Assembly: GCA_035626475.1 (NCBI GenBank)
Contig: DASPNP010000037.1
Coordinates: 1-64,000 of the forward strand
DNA from: DASPKT01 sp035626475
Lineage (GTDB): Bacteria > Pseudomonadota > Alphaproteobacteria > Azospirillales > Azospirillaceae
DNA length: 64,000 nt
Reading direction: 5' to 3'
The position numbers and the translations under genes are program-made. The notes beneath the pieces were generated by a model, which searched no databases, was not told the origin of the DNA, and saw nothing but the letters and a program-made list of their open reading frames with translations. Positions 17,131 through 26,599 of the stretch are shown here, piece after piece. How positions within the stretch are numbered: the first letter of the stretch is position 1; the number at the start of each line of letters is the position of its first letter.

Positions 17131-18552
17131 TCATTCCAGCCGGTCCCCGATGAGGAAGTCGAGCGCCTGGTCCAGGCGGATGGTGGGCAGGCCGCGGCCG
17201 TCGCGGCCCACCCCGGGCGGCGGGCGGAAGGGCTCGAAGCGGAAGCGCCCCTGCTCGGCCGGGCCGATCCAGCTGCGGTCCGGCGGCACGGCGCCGGGGA
17301 ACAGCACCGTCGGCCGGTCGCGCCCCTCCGGAATGCCCTTCACGCAGGGCAGCGGACGGCCCTCATGCTCGGCGGTCACGGACTCCGTGCACTTCACCGA
17401 GGCGATGGCCTTGCACTCCACCGCGGCGCCGCTGAAGCGCAGCGCGTTCAGCGGGCCGGCCAGGAAGCTCTCGGTCAGGCTTTTCAGGTTGGCATGCTCG
17501 GCGGCGGCGACATGGTCGGCCTTGGTGGCGGCGAACAGCACCTTGTCGATGCGGGCGCCGCCCAGCCAGGACAGCCAGGTCGGGCGGCCATGGTTGAAGG
17601 CCTCCAGTGTCGTCGCCAGCGACCGCTCCAGATCCTCCAGCCCCTCCGCCCCGGCGTTCAGCGCGCCCAGCACGTCGACCAGCACGATCTGCCGGTCCAG
17701 CCGGGCGAAATGCTCGCGGAAGAACTGCCGGACCACCTTCTCCTTGTAGCCCTCGAACCGCGCCTCCATCTGCGCCGCCAGCGAACCCGGCGGCGATGTG
17801 CCGGGCGGCAGCGGGCAGAAGGTCAGCACCGGCGCCCCGGCCATCTCGCCCGGCTCCAGGAAGCGGCCGGGCTGCAGCAGGCTGAGGCCCACGGCGCTGG
17901 AGCGGCAGGCGTGGAGATAGGCGGTATAGGCCTCGGCCAGCCGGCGGGCCGTGGCCTCCTCGTAGGGTGCCCTGGGGTCGGTCGCGGCCAGCATCTCCAG
18001 CCAGGGGGCGGCCAGGGCGGCGCGCGGCGGGCGGCGGGACAGCTCCAGCGTCTTGCGCGACCAGGCGTCGAAATCCTCCCGGAGCAGCGGCAGGTCCATC
18101 AGCCATTCGCCGGGGTAGTCGACGATGTCCAGGTTCAGCGTCGCCTGGTCCTGCACCCGCCGGCGCATCCAGCCCGACGGGGCGAAGCGCAGCGAGACGC
18201 GGATCTCGCTGACCGCCCGGGTGGGGTCGGGCCAGCGCGGCGGCTCGGCGGCGAGGTCGGCCAGGTGCCGCTCATAATCGAAGCGCGGCACGGCGCCGTC
18301 CGGCTGCGGGTCCAGGCGGGAAGCCAGGATGCGGCCCCGCGCGTTCAGCTGGGCCAAGTGGCCGGCGTCGCCGGGGCGCAGGCCGGCGGCCAGCAGATTG
18401 TTCACCAGCGAGGTGACGAACACCGTCTTGCCGGAGCGCCGCAGGCCGGTGACGCCCAGGCGCAGGTCGCCCCCGGTCACCACCGCCGCCAGCTGCCCCA
18501 GCCCGTCCAGGGCCCGGCTTCCGGCGTCGGCGATGGTTGAAACGATGGACAT
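17131..18552 (-). CDS. ycjX: YcjX-like P-loop NTPase (DUF463)
   Basis: A 473-residue cytoplasmic protein of the YcjX/DUF463 family with a P-loop GLRRSGKTVF near residue 38 and the family stretches LDIVDYPGEWLMDLPLL (about 125-145), IVLVDVLGALNAG (about 285) and FAATKADHV (about 345), which resemble GTPase G3 and G4 motifs. The start at 18552 (MSIVSTIADAG) has GGAGGG upstream. It pairs with the TIGR01620 gene. Membrane-stress functions are proposed for the family, without an established mechanism. Confidence 0.9.
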   Translation of the reverse strand: MSIVSTIADAGSRALDGLGQLAAVVTGGDLRLGVTGLRRSGKTVFVTSLVNNLLAAGLRPGDAGHLAQLNARGRILASRLDPQPDGAVPRFDYERHLADLAAEPPRWPDPTRAVSEIRVSLRFAPSGWMRRRVQDQATLNLDIVDYPGEWLMDLPLLREDFDAWSRKTLELSRRPPRAALAAPWLEMLAATDPRAPYEEATARRLAEAYTAYLHACRSSAVGLSLLQPGRFLEPGEMAGAPVLTFCPLPPGTSPPGSLAAQMEARFEGYKEKVVRQFFREHFARLDRQIVLVDVLGALNAGAEGLEDLERSLATTLEAFNHGRPTWLSWLGGARIDKVLFAATKADHVAAAEHANLKSLTESFLAGPLNALRFSGAAVECKAIASVKCTESVTAEHEGRPLPCVKGIPEGRDRPTVLFPGAVPPDRSWIGPAEQGRFRFEPFRPPPGVGRDGRGLPTIRLDQALDFLIGDRLE

Positions 18553-18766
18553 GCGCCCTCCCCGGCGTGCCACGCGGTGATATTCCAAGGTCACGCCACC
18601 CTGCTTTGCCACAGGCGGCCCCCGGCTTCATCTGTGATATTGGCCTTGTCACGGCGGACTAACACAATTGTAATGGTAATATCGATCGTGGCAGCCTTAT
18701 CATGTGGATGATGTGGCGGAGTGACTTCGGCGGACTCTCCGCCGTAGCCCTGGAACACAGGTAGGA

Positions 18767-21664
18767 ATGACGTCGGACACGCCGCCCACTTCTCTGTCCA
18801 GGCCCGAGGCCGCCGCGTCCGACGCGCGGCCGGCGGCGGCGGTCAATCTGCCGCTGCGCAAGCGCCTCAGCTTCAAGCAGGCCCGCAACACCGCGATCCT
18901 GACGCTGGTCCTCGGCCTGCTCTCCAGCACGGTGCAGATCACCATCGACCTGCTGGACATGGAGAAGCAGACCGACCAGCTGGTCCAGCAGGTGCTGAGC
19001 ACCCTGCAGGAGCCCGCGGCCGAGGCCGCCTACGCCTTCGACCAGGCGCTGGCCGAGCGGGTGCTGACCGGCCTGTTCGAGTACCGGCCGGTGCACCGCG
19101 CCGTCATCTTCGAGGATTTCGGCAACCAGCTGGCCGCCAAGGAGCGGGCGCTGTCCGAGGGCAGCCTGAAATGGCTGGCCGAGCTGCTGCTGCCGCAGGA
19201 GAAGACCTTCTCCATCCCGCTCATCATCGAGCGGCACAACCAGAATGTCGGCGAGCTGCGCGTCTCGGTCGACCGCCACCTGATCGCCCTGGACTTCTTC
19301 CGCCGCTCCGGCTTCGTGCTGGTCACCGGCGTCACCTGGACCGTCGCCCTGGCGCTGATCCTGGTGGTGATGTTCTACGTCTCGCTGACCAAGCCGTTCC
19401 TGCGCATGTCCAACGCCATCGCCGACGTGGACGCGCGCCACCCGGCCGGCCGGCTGCTGAGCGTGCCGCCGCAGCACGAGGATGACGAGCTGGGCCTGCT
19501 GGCCAAGACGACCAACGGGCTGCTGCTGGAGTTCGACCGCTCGCTGGTCGAGCGCGAGCGCGCCGAGGGCCGGCTGCGCGAGCGCGAGGCGCGCCTGTCC
19601 GGCATCATGGACAACGTCGCCGACGGCATCATCACGCTCGACGAGGATCTGCGGATCGAGACCATGAACACCGCGGCGCAGGAGCTGTTCGGCTTCGACG
19701 CGGCGGAGGCGGTCGGCCAGCCCTTCGTGACGCTGATCGAGGAGCGCGACTGGACCCGGGTCGCCATGGCGCTCATGGCCTGCCTGCGTCGCACCGAGGA
19801 CGACCGCCGCCGCGAATCCCGCGCGGAGATCCAGGGCAAGCGCAAGAGCGGCGACATCTTCGCCATGGCCTTCGGCGTCAGCCAGATGCGCCTGGGCGAC
19901 CGCCGCACCGCCATCTGCGTGGTCCAGGACATCACCCAGCGCAAGCGCGCCGAGTCCGCGCTGCGCGAGAGCGAGGAGCGGCTGAAGCTCGCCGTGCGCG
20001 CCACCCGCTCGGGCGTGTTCGACTACAATTACGTCAAGGGCGCCAACTGGTGGAGCCCCGAGTTCATCGAGATGCTCGGCTACGACGTGGCCGAGTTCAG
20101 CGACGCCAGCGCCCAGTGGCGCGAGCTGCTGCATCCCGACGACCGCGAGAACGTGCTGGCCCAGGTGGAGCGCTACCTGGCCGGCGACCTCGGCGATTAT
20201 CTCGCCCTGTACCGGCTGAGCCACAAGGACGGCTCCTGGGTCTGGATCGAGGCGCGCGGCCAGGCGATCCGCGACGATCTGGGCAAGCCCGTCCGCTTCA
20301 CCGGCACCATGTCCGACGTCTCGGACCGCAAGCGGTTCGAGGAGCAGCTGATGTATGTCAGCACCCACGACCCGCTGACCGGCCTGCCCAACCGCTCGCT
20401 GCTGCAGGACCGCCTGCAGCACGCCGTGGCCCACGCCTCGCGCAAGGGCACCTCGGTCGCCGTGCTGTTCCTGGACCTGGACCGCTTCAAGCTGGTCAAC
20501 GACAGCCTGGGCCACCCGGTGGGCGACAAGCTGCTGCGCGCCATCGCCCAGCGCCTGTCCTCCAGCGTGCGCAACGCCGATACGGTGGGCCGCCTGGGCG
20601 CCGACGAGTTCCTGGTGATCGCCGAGGATCTGCCGGAGCCGCAGCTGGCCGCCCGCATCGCCGAGCAGATCCTGGTGGGCATGAGCCGGCCCTTCGGCAT
20701 CGACGGGCAGCAGCTGTTCATCACCACCTCGATCGGCATCAGCCTGTTCCCCAGCGACGCCGCCGACATCAACGCCCTGCTGCGCGACGCCGACACGGCG
20801 ATGCACAACGCCAAGGCGTCGGGCGGCAACAACTACCAGTTCTTCACGCCGGAGATGAACGAGGAGGCGGTCGCCCGCCTGTCGCTCGAGCACTCCTTGC
20901 GCGAGGCGGTGGAGCAGAACCAGTTCCTGCTGCACTACCAGCCGAAGATCGACCTGGAGACCATGGAGGCGTGCGGCGTCGAGGCGCTGATCCGCTGGCA
21001 GCACCCGGAGCAGGGCATGGTCTCGCCGGTGCGCTTCATCCCGGTCGCCGAGGAGACGGGCATGATCGTGCCGATCGGCGACTGGGTCATCCGCCAGGCG
21101 CTGCAGCAGATCGTCGACTGGCAGAAGAAGGGGCTGCAGCCCCTGCCCGTGGCCGTCAACGTCTCGGTCCGCCAGATCACCTCGATCCAGTTCGGCGAGC
21201 GCATCGTCCAGCTGCTGGACGAGTACGGCGTGTCGCCGGAGCTGCTGGAGCTGGAGATCACCGAGACGGCGATGATGTCCAACCTGGCCTACATCGTCGA
21301 CGCGCTGACCCAGATCCGCAGCCACGGCATCAGCATCGCCATCGACGATTTCGGCACCGGCTACTCCTCGCTCTCCTACCTGCGCCGTCTGCCCATCACG
21401 ACGCTGAAGGTCGACCGGTCCTTCGTGAACGAGGCCACCGGCAACGCCGACACGGCCGCCATCGCCGCCACCATCATCGCCATGGGCCGGCAGCTGGGCC
21501 TCAAGGTCGTGGCCGAGGGCATCGAGACCGAGGAGCAGCTGGAGTTCCTGCGCCACCACCGCTGCGACCAGCTGCAGGGCTACTTCTTCAGCAAGCCGCT
21601 GCCGCCGGCGGAGCTGGAGAGCCGCTTCATGAAGAAGGCGGCGATGCGGGCCTACGCGTCCTGA
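18767..21664 (+). CDS. Membrane PAS-GGDEF-EAL protein, probable c-di-GMP phosphodiesterase
   Basis: A 965-residue sensor. Two membrane spans (about residues 43-63 and 185-207) flank a periplasmic sensory region; a HAMP-like segment, two PAS domains (about 280-395 and 405-525), a GGDEF domain and an EAL domain follow. The GGDEF active site is altered to GADEF (near 610), so cyclase activity is doubtful. The EAL motifs are complete: EALIRW, the ExTE of LEITETAMM, DDFGTGYSSL, LKVDRSFV and AEGIET. The likely net activity is c-di-GMP breakdown to pGpG. The start has AGGTAGGA almost touching the ATG. It lies just upstream of the DUF1302 cluster but with 230 bases between. Confidence 0.93.
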   Translation: MTSDTPPTSLSRPEAAASDARPAAAVNLPLRKRLSFKQARNTAILTLVLGLLSSTVQITIDLLDMEKQTDQLVQQVLSTLQEPAAEAAYAFDQALAERVLTGLFEYRPVHRAVIFEDFGNQLAAKERALSEGSLKWLAELLLPQEKTFSIPLIIERHNQNVGELRVSVDRHLIALDFFRRSGFVLVTGVTWTVALALILVVMFYVSLTKPFLRMSNAIADVDARHPAGRLLSVPPQHEDDELGLLAKTTNGLLLEFDRSLVERERAEGRLREREARLSGIMDNVADGIITLDEDLRIETMNTAAQELFGFDAAEAVGQPFVTLIEERDWTRVAMALMACLRRTEDDRRRESRAEIQGKRKSGDIFAMAFGVSQMRLGDRRTAICVVQDITQRKRAESALRESEERLKLAVRATRSGVFDYNYVKGANWWSPEFIEMLGYDVAEFSDASAQWRELLHPDDRENVLAQVERYLAGDLGDYLALYRLSHKDGSWVWIEARGQAIRDDLGKPVRFTGTMSDVSDRKRFEEQLMYVSTHDPLTGLPNRSLLQDRLQHAVAHASRKGTSVAVLFLDLDRFKLVNDSLGHPVGDKLLRAIAQRLSSSVRNADTVGRLGADEFLVIAEDLPEPQLAARIAEQILVGMSRPFGIDGQQLFITTSIGISLFPSDAADINALLRDADTAMHNAKASGGNNYQFFTPEMNEEAVARLSLEHSLREAVEQNQFLLHYQPKIDLETMEACGVEALIRWQHPEQGMVSPVRFIPVAEETGMIVPIGDWVIRQALQQIVDWQKKGLQPLPVAVNVSVRQITSIQFGERIVQLLDEYGVSPELLELEITETAMMSNLAYIVDALTQIRSHGISIAIDDFGTGYSSLSYLRRLPITTLKVDRSFVNEATGNADTAAIAATIIAMGRQLGLKVVAEGIETEEQLEFLRHHRCDQLQGYFFSKPLPPAELESRFMKKAAMRAYAS

Positions 21665-21835
21665 CGCCCCCCCCTGTATCCCCAAGAAGCCGTACGTCCC
21701 CGCGTTGCAATTTTGCCAAGCGCCGGCGAATTCAAAACGGCCGTTTGATGCGGGGGCATAGAAGCCTTGACGGGCACGCATACGTCCGCGTAGTGCTACT
21801 TCCTTGAAATTACCGCCTTTCCGGGCGCCCCGGGA

Positions 21836-21856
21836 TCGGTTCAGGGATCGAACCGA
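21836..21856. promoter_or_regulatory. Inverted repeat upstream of the DUF1302 operon
   Basis: TCGGTTC and GAACCGA, 7-base perfect arms separated by seven bases, end 40 bases before the DUF1302 start codon. It could be a regulator site overlapping the transcription start, or a leader hairpin. TTGACG at 21767 is the best -35-like hexamer upstream. Confidence 0.35.
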
Positions 21857-21895
21857 CGGGGCAAAAGAATAAACGTGGAGCAGCAGGAGGAACGC

Positions 21896-24049
21896 ATGCA
21901 TCGGAATTTCGCGCCGCAACTGCGTCTTGACCGTCGGTTTCTGACCGGCGTCAGCGCGGCGGCTCTGTTGGCGCCCCTCGTGGCCGCCGGTAGCGCCCAG
22001 GCGGTGCAGTTCAATCGTGGCGAGCTGACCGGCAGCTTCGACACGACCATCACCGTCGGCGCCACCTTCCGCGTCCAGGACCGGGATCCCGACCTGATCG
22101 GCCGCGCCAACGGCGGCCGCGGCAACTCGATCAACGGCGACAACGGCAACCTGAACTACGACAAGGGCCTGGTCGCCCTGTCCGGCCGCGTCACCCACGA
22201 GCTGAGCCTCAACTACCAGAACATCGGCGCCTTCACCCGCGCGACCTACTTCTACGACGTGGTCAACGCGCAGAAGAGCAGCAGCGACTTCGGCCGCACC
22301 AACCGCTTCCCGCTGTCGGGCGAGGCGGTGGAGCGCGTGGGCCGCGACTTCCGCCTGCTGGACGCGGTGATCTTCGGCGACTTCGCCGTCGGCGAGCAGA
22401 GCAACGTCTCGGTCCGCCTGGGCAACCAGGTGCTGAGCTGGGGCGAGAGCACCTTCATCGCCAACGGCATCAACGCCATCAACCCGGTCGACGTGTCGGC
22501 CCTGCGCGTGCCCGGCTCCGAGCTGAAGGAGGCCTTCCTCCCGGTTCCGATCGCCGACATCACCTTCTCGGTGACGCCGGACCTGTCGCTCGAGGCCTTC
22601 TACCAGTTCAAGTGGGACCAGACCGAGCCCGAGGCGAACGGCACCTTCTTCAGCACGTCGGACGCCGCCAGCCCCGGTTCGCGCGGCCTGTTCATCGGCT
22701 TCGGCAACCCGCTGATCGCCGACAACCCGAACACCGGCGCCATCCCGGCCCACGTCTTCAACCCGCCCGTGGTCAACCCGATCACCGGCAGCGTCGGCGC
22801 CACCTCGCTGACCCCGCTGGGCAGCTTCGTGCCGCGCCTGAAGGACCAGGAGCCGGACGACCAGGGCCAGTACGGCCTGGCGCTGCGCTACTTCGCCGAG
22901 GGCCTGGGCGACACCGAGCTGGGCGCCTACTACATCAACTACCATTCGCGCCTGCCGCTGTTCAGCTCGGTCGTCGGCCCGCTGACGGCGCTGGCCACCA
23001 GCGCCTCCACCTTCACCCGCTCCAGCGGCTACCAGCTGGAGTACCCGGAGGACATCCAGCTGTTCGGCGCCAGCTTCAACACGCTGCTGTTCGGCGGCGT
23101 GTCGGTGCAGGGCGAGTACTCGCTGAAGAAGGACCAGCCGCTGCAGCTGGACGACGTGGACCTGCTGCAGGCGACGCTGGCGGCCCCGGCCGTCTTCACC
23201 GCCCGCGGCACGGGCGCCGCCGCCGGCAGCGCCTCGTTCGACGCGGCGGTCAACGCCGCCATCGCCGCCACCCCGGCGCTGGCGCCCTTCGCCGGCCGCA
23301 CCTTCGAGCAGATCCAGGCCGCCTCGCCGCAGGCCGCCGCCGCCATCAGCGCCGGCATCCGCGCGGCCCCCGGCTCGCCGGGCGGCACCCGCGCCGAGTT
23401 CCAGGCCTTCGGCGGCAACCGCCAGGTCGCGGCCACCTCGGCCATCTTCAACAGCAACCCGATCATCCGCCGCCTGGGGGGCATCTCGGAGGCGAACGCG
23501 GCGAGCTTCTTCGGCCGTCGCATCCAGGGCTGGGTCAAGCACGACGTCAGCCAGGCGCAGGTCACGGCCAGCAAGGCCCTGCCGCCCATGCTGGGCGCGA
23601 ACCAGGTCATCATCCTGGGCGAGGTCGGCGCCACCTACGTGCACGACTTCCCGGAGAGCAGCGCGCTGCGCTACGACGGTCCGGGCACCACCAGCGGCGG
23701 CAACGCCGCCTTCCTGGGCGTCGGCGGCATGCCGACCGTCCTGGACGACGGCTTCGCCACGAAGTTCTCGTGGGGCTACCGTGCCGTGGCGCGCCTGGAC
23801 TATCTCGGCGCGATCGGCGGCGTGAACCTGTTCCCGAGCGTGAGCTGGCAGCACGACGTGAACGGCACGACGCCGGGTCCGGTCAGCAACTTCCTGGAAG
23901 GCCGCAAGGCGCTCAGCGTCGGCGTCCGCGCCATCTTCCTGGAGAGCTGGACCGCCGACCTGAACTACTCGACCTTCTGGGGGGCCGGTAACTTCAACCA
24001 GATCCGCGACCGCGACTTCATCTCGGCCAGCCTGAAGTACGCCTTCTAA
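21896..24049 (+). CDS. DUF1302 outer-membrane-type protein
   Basis: A 717-residue exported protein of the DUF1302 family. The signal peptide (LTGVSAAALLAPLVAAGSAQA) is followed by RGELTGSFDTTITVGATFRV and a beta-rich mature region ending in ASLKYAF, whose C-terminal Phe is typical of outer-membrane barrels. AGGAGG precedes the ATG at 21896. An Ala-rich insertion at residues about 425-505 is less conserved. The gene begins the DUF1302-DUF1329-YCF48-MMPL set, which recurs in Gram-negative genomes, often near lipid, steroid or hydrocarbon metabolism genes. The protein may form the outer-membrane route for what the MMPL exporter carries. Confidence 0.92.
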   Translation: MHRNFAPQLRLDRRFLTGVSAAALLAPLVAAGSAQAVQFNRGELTGSFDTTITVGATFRVQDRDPDLIGRANGGRGNSINGDNGNLNYDKGLVALSGRVTHELSLNYQNIGAFTRATYFYDVVNAQKSSSDFGRTNRFPLSGEAVERVGRDFRLLDAVIFGDFAVGEQSNVSVRLGNQVLSWGESTFIANGINAINPVDVSALRVPGSELKEAFLPVPIADITFSVTPDLSLEAFYQFKWDQTEPEANGTFFSTSDAASPGSRGLFIGFGNPLIADNPNTGAIPAHVFNPPVVNPITGSVGATSLTPLGSFVPRLKDQEPDDQGQYGLALRYFAEGLGDTELGAYYINYHSRLPLFSSVVGPLTALATSASTFTRSSGYQLEYPEDIQLFGASFNTLLFGGVSVQGEYSLKKDQPLQLDDVDLLQATLAAPAVFTARGTGAAAGSASFDAAVNAAIAATPALAPFAGRTFEQIQAASPQAAAAISAGIRAAPGSPGGTRAEFQAFGGNRQVAATSAIFNSNPIIRRLGGISEANAASFFGRRIQGWVKHDVSQAQVTASKALPPMLGANQVIILGEVGATYVHDFPESSALRYDGPGTTSGGNAAFLGVGGMPTVLDDGFATKFSWGYRAVARLDYLGAIGGVNLFPSVSWQHDVNGTTPGPVSNFLEGRKALSVGVRAIFLESWTADLNYSTFWGAGNFNQIRDRDFISASLKYAF

Positions 24050-24094
24050 GGCCGTGCCGGACAAGAACACGCGACCGCTTAGGGAGAGAGACAC

Positions 24095-25438
24095 ATGCAG
24101 CGTTTGAAGGCAGCCCTGCTGGGCGGAGCCCTGGCCCTGGCCGTGGCGGCCCCCGCCCTGGCCCAGTCCGCCGCCGACCTCGGCAAGACCCTGACGCCGT
24201 TCGGGGCCACCAAGGCCGGCAGCGCCGACGGCACCATTCCCGAGTGGACCGGCGGCATCACCAAGCCGCCGGCGGGCTACAAGCCCGGTCAGCACCATGT
24301 CGATCCGTTCGCGGACGACAAGGTCCTGTTCACCATCACGGCCCAGAACATGGGCCAGTACGAGGCGAAGCTGACGGAGGGCCAGAAGGCCCTCCTGAAG
24401 ACCTATCCCCAGACCTACAAGATCAACGTCTACCCGACCCGCCGCAGCGCCTCGGCGCCGCAGCGCATCTACGACGCCACCATCGCCAACGCGTCGCGCG
24501 CCAAGCTGGTGGGCGGCGGCAACGGCGTGGAGGGCGCGCTCGAGGGCGTGCCCTTCCCGATCCCGACGGAGGGCGTGCAGGCGGTCTGGAACCACATCCT
24601 GCGCTGGCGCGGCGTGAACGTGCAGCGCCAGGTCGGCCAGGCCAACCCGCAGGCCGACGGCTCGTACACGATGATCACCATCAATGAGAAGGTGAAGTAT
24701 CTGTACAACCAGCCGCAGGGCAACCCGGGCTCCAACACCTCGCTGTTCTTCCTGCAGGAGGTGATCGCGCCGGCCCGTCTGGCGGGCGAGATCCTGCTGG
24801 TGCACGACACCATCAACCAGGTGGCCGAGGCCCGCAACGCCTGGACCTACAATCCCGGCCAGCGCCGCGTGCGCCGCGCGCCCAACGTCGCCTACGACAA
24901 TCCGGGCACGGCGGCCGACGGCCTGCGCACCTCCGACCAGCTGGACATGTATAACGGCTCGCCGGACCGCTATAACTGGAAGCTGGTCGGCAAGAAGGAG
25001 ATGTACGTCCCCTACAACGCCTACAAGCTGCACAGCAACCAGCTGAAGTACGACGACATCGTCAAGCCGAAGCACATCAACCAGGACCTGGCGCGCTACG
25101 AGCTGCACCGGGTCTGGGTGGTCGAGGGCGAGCTGAAGCCCGGCACCAGCCACATCTATGCCAAGCGTCGCTTCTACATCGACGAGGACAGCTGGCAGAT
25201 CCTGGCGTCCGACCAGTACGACGCCCGCGGCCAGATGTGGCGGGTGGGCGAGAGCCACGGCATCAACTACTACGACGTGCCGGTCTACACCTCGACCCTG
25301 GACGCCATCTACGACCTGCAGTCGGGCCGCTACACCGCGATCGGTTTCGACAACCAGGAGCCGATGTACAAGTTCGACCAGGAACTGACGGCGGCGGACT
25401 TCTCGCCGGACAGCCTGCGGCGTGCCGGCGTGCGCTGA
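24095..25438 (+). CDS. DUF1329 periplasmic/outer-membrane lipoprotein-like protein
   Basis: A 447-residue DUF1329 protein with a signal peptide (ALLGGALALAVAAPALA). The family signature is present: LGKTLTPFGATKAGSADGTI and IPEWTGGI near the N-terminus, YTFNPGQRRVRRAP-like (WTYNPGQRRVRRAP) near 255, and ARRFYIDEDSW-type sequence near 360. The fold is related to LolB/LolA-type lipid-binding half barrels, which suggests handling of hydrophobic cargo in the periplasm. It follows DUF1302 by 45 bases, with GGGAGAGAG upstream of the ATG. A hairpin after it may lower expression of the next genes. Confidence 0.92.
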   Translation: MQRLKAALLGGALALAVAAPALAQSAADLGKTLTPFGATKAGSADGTIPEWTGGITKPPAGYKPGQHHVDPFADDKVLFTITAQNMGQYEAKLTEGQKALLKTYPQTYKINVYPTRRSASAPQRIYDATIANASRAKLVGGGNGVEGALEGVPFPIPTEGVQAVWNHILRWRGVNVQRQVGQANPQADGSYTMITINEKVKYLYNQPQGNPGSNTSLFFLQEVIAPARLAGEILLVHDTINQVAEARNAWTYNPGQRRVRRAPNVAYDNPGTAADGLRTSDQLDMYNGSPDRYNWKLVGKKEMYVPYNAYKLHSNQLKYDDIVKPKHINQDLARYELHRVWVVEGELKPGTSHIYAKRRFYIDEDSWQILASDQYDARGQMWRVGESHGINYYDVPVYTSTLDAIYDLQSGRYTAIGFDNQEPMYKFDQELTAADFSPDSLRRAGVR

Positions 25439-25451
25439 GCATGCCGGTGGA

Positions 25452-25482
25452 ACGGCCGGCCGGACCCCCGGCCGGCCGTTTC
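25452..25482 (+). terminator. Intercistronic hairpin after the DUF1329 gene
   Basis: ACGGCCGGCCGG and CCGGCCGGCCGT form a perfect 12-bp stem with the loop ACCC, followed by TTCG. The T-run is short, so it more likely attenuates or protects the upstream mRNA than fully terminates. The YCF48 gene starts 54 bases later. Confidence 0.55.
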
Positions 25483-25535
25483 GCCATCTTCAGCACCTCC
25501 GCTTCCTCCAGGCCCCTTTCCTCTCGGCCGGTGCC

Positions 25536-26582
25536 ATGACCCTGCGACACCTGACTTCCGCGTTCGCCCTCCTGATCCTGACGACGGGGGCGAGCAGCCC
25601 TGCCGGTGCCCAGGACTCCCAAGCCAATCCCGCCCAGACCGGGCCCGCCCAGGCCGCTCCCGCCGCCGACGCCGCGCCGGTGAAGGATCTGAAGCCGGCG
25701 GCCATCGCCCCGCTGGCGGCGCAGTCCCTGATCCTCGACGCGGCCCTGGCCGGCAACCGGCTGGTTGCGGTCGGCGAGCGCGGGCACATCCTGCTGTCCG
25801 ACGATGCCGGCAAGAGCTGGCGCCAGGTCCCCTCCCCCGCCAACACGACCCTGACCGGCGTCAGCTTCGCCGACGCGAAGCAGGGCTGGGCGGTCGGCCA
25901 CGACGCCGTGATCCTGCACACCACGGACGGCGGCGAGACCTGGGAACTGCAGCACTACGCGCCGGAGCTGGAACAGCCGCTCATGGACGTGCATTTCGGC
26001 GACCCGATGAACGGCATCGCGGTGGGCGCCTACGCGCTGTTCATGGAGACTTCGGACGGCGGCAGGACCTGGACCGACCGCCGCATCATCGAGGACGACT
26101 ACCATTTCAACGCCGTCTTCGCGCCGACGCCGGAGACCCGCGTCATCGCCGGCGAGTTCGGCGGCGTCTATGTCAGCGCCGACCGCGGCAAGAGCTTCGC
26201 GCCGGTCGAGACCCCCTATGAGGGCTCCTTCTTCGGCGGGCTGGCCCTCGGGCCCCAGTCCTTCCTGGTCTTCGGCCTCCAGGGCAACGCCTTCCGCACC
26301 GACGACAACGGCAAGAGCTGGTCCCAGATCCAGACCAATACCAAGTCGGGCCTGATGGGCGGCGCCGCGCTGAAGGACGGCCGCACAATCCTGGTCGGCC
26401 CGTCGGGCACGGTGCTGACCAGCACCGACGGCGCCCGCACCTTCAGCCTGGAGCGCCGGTCCGACCGCGTCGCCCTGGCCGAGGCCATCGAGGCGCCCGA
26501 CGGAACCCTGATCCTGCTCGGCGAGCAGGGCGCCATCACCACCGCAGCCGCCCCCGCCGGCGCCCCCCCGGGCACGCGCTGA
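25536..26582 (+). CDS. YCF48/BNR-repeat periplasmic protein
   Basis: A 348-residue exported beta-propeller of the Ycf48-like/BNR family. The start is placed at ATG 25536, giving the signal peptide SAFALLILTTGASSPAGA; the frame extends to 25422 without one. The mature part has repeated blades with Asp-box-like motifs (LSDDAGKSWRQV, TTDGGETWEL, ETSDGGRTWTD, RTDDNGKSWSQI). In the DUF1302 cluster this protein is the third constant member, between DUF1329 and the MMPL exporter, and probably assembles with or regulates them. Plant and cyanobacterial Ycf48 is a photosystem assembly factor, an unrelated use of the same fold. Confidence 0.9.
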   Translation: MTLRHLTSAFALLILTTGASSPAGAQDSQANPAQTGPAQAAPAADAAPVKDLKPAAIAPLAAQSLILDAALAGNRLVAVGERGHILLSDDAGKSWRQVPSPANTTLTGVSFADAKQGWAVGHDAVILHTTDGGETWELQHYAPELEQPLMDVHFGDPMNGIAVGAYALFMETSDGGRTWTDRRIIEDDYHFNAVFAPTPETRVIAGEFGGVYVSADRGKSFAPVETPYEGSFFGGLALGPQSFLVFGLQGNAFRTDDNGKSWSQIQTNTKSGLMGGAALKDGRTILVGPSGTVLTSTDGARTFSLERRSDRVALAEAIEAPDGTLILLGEQGAITTAAAPAGAPPGTR

Positions 26583-26599
26583 GACGGGAGAGAGACGAC

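Noticed and set aside
18659..25258. 6.6-kb open frame on the minus strand opposite the c-di-GMP, DUF1302 and DUF1329 genes
   Set aside because: It runs across three genuine genes and their intergenic regions, is Arg/Gln/Asp/Val-biased, and shows no motif; an antisense shadow of high-G+C coding DNA.
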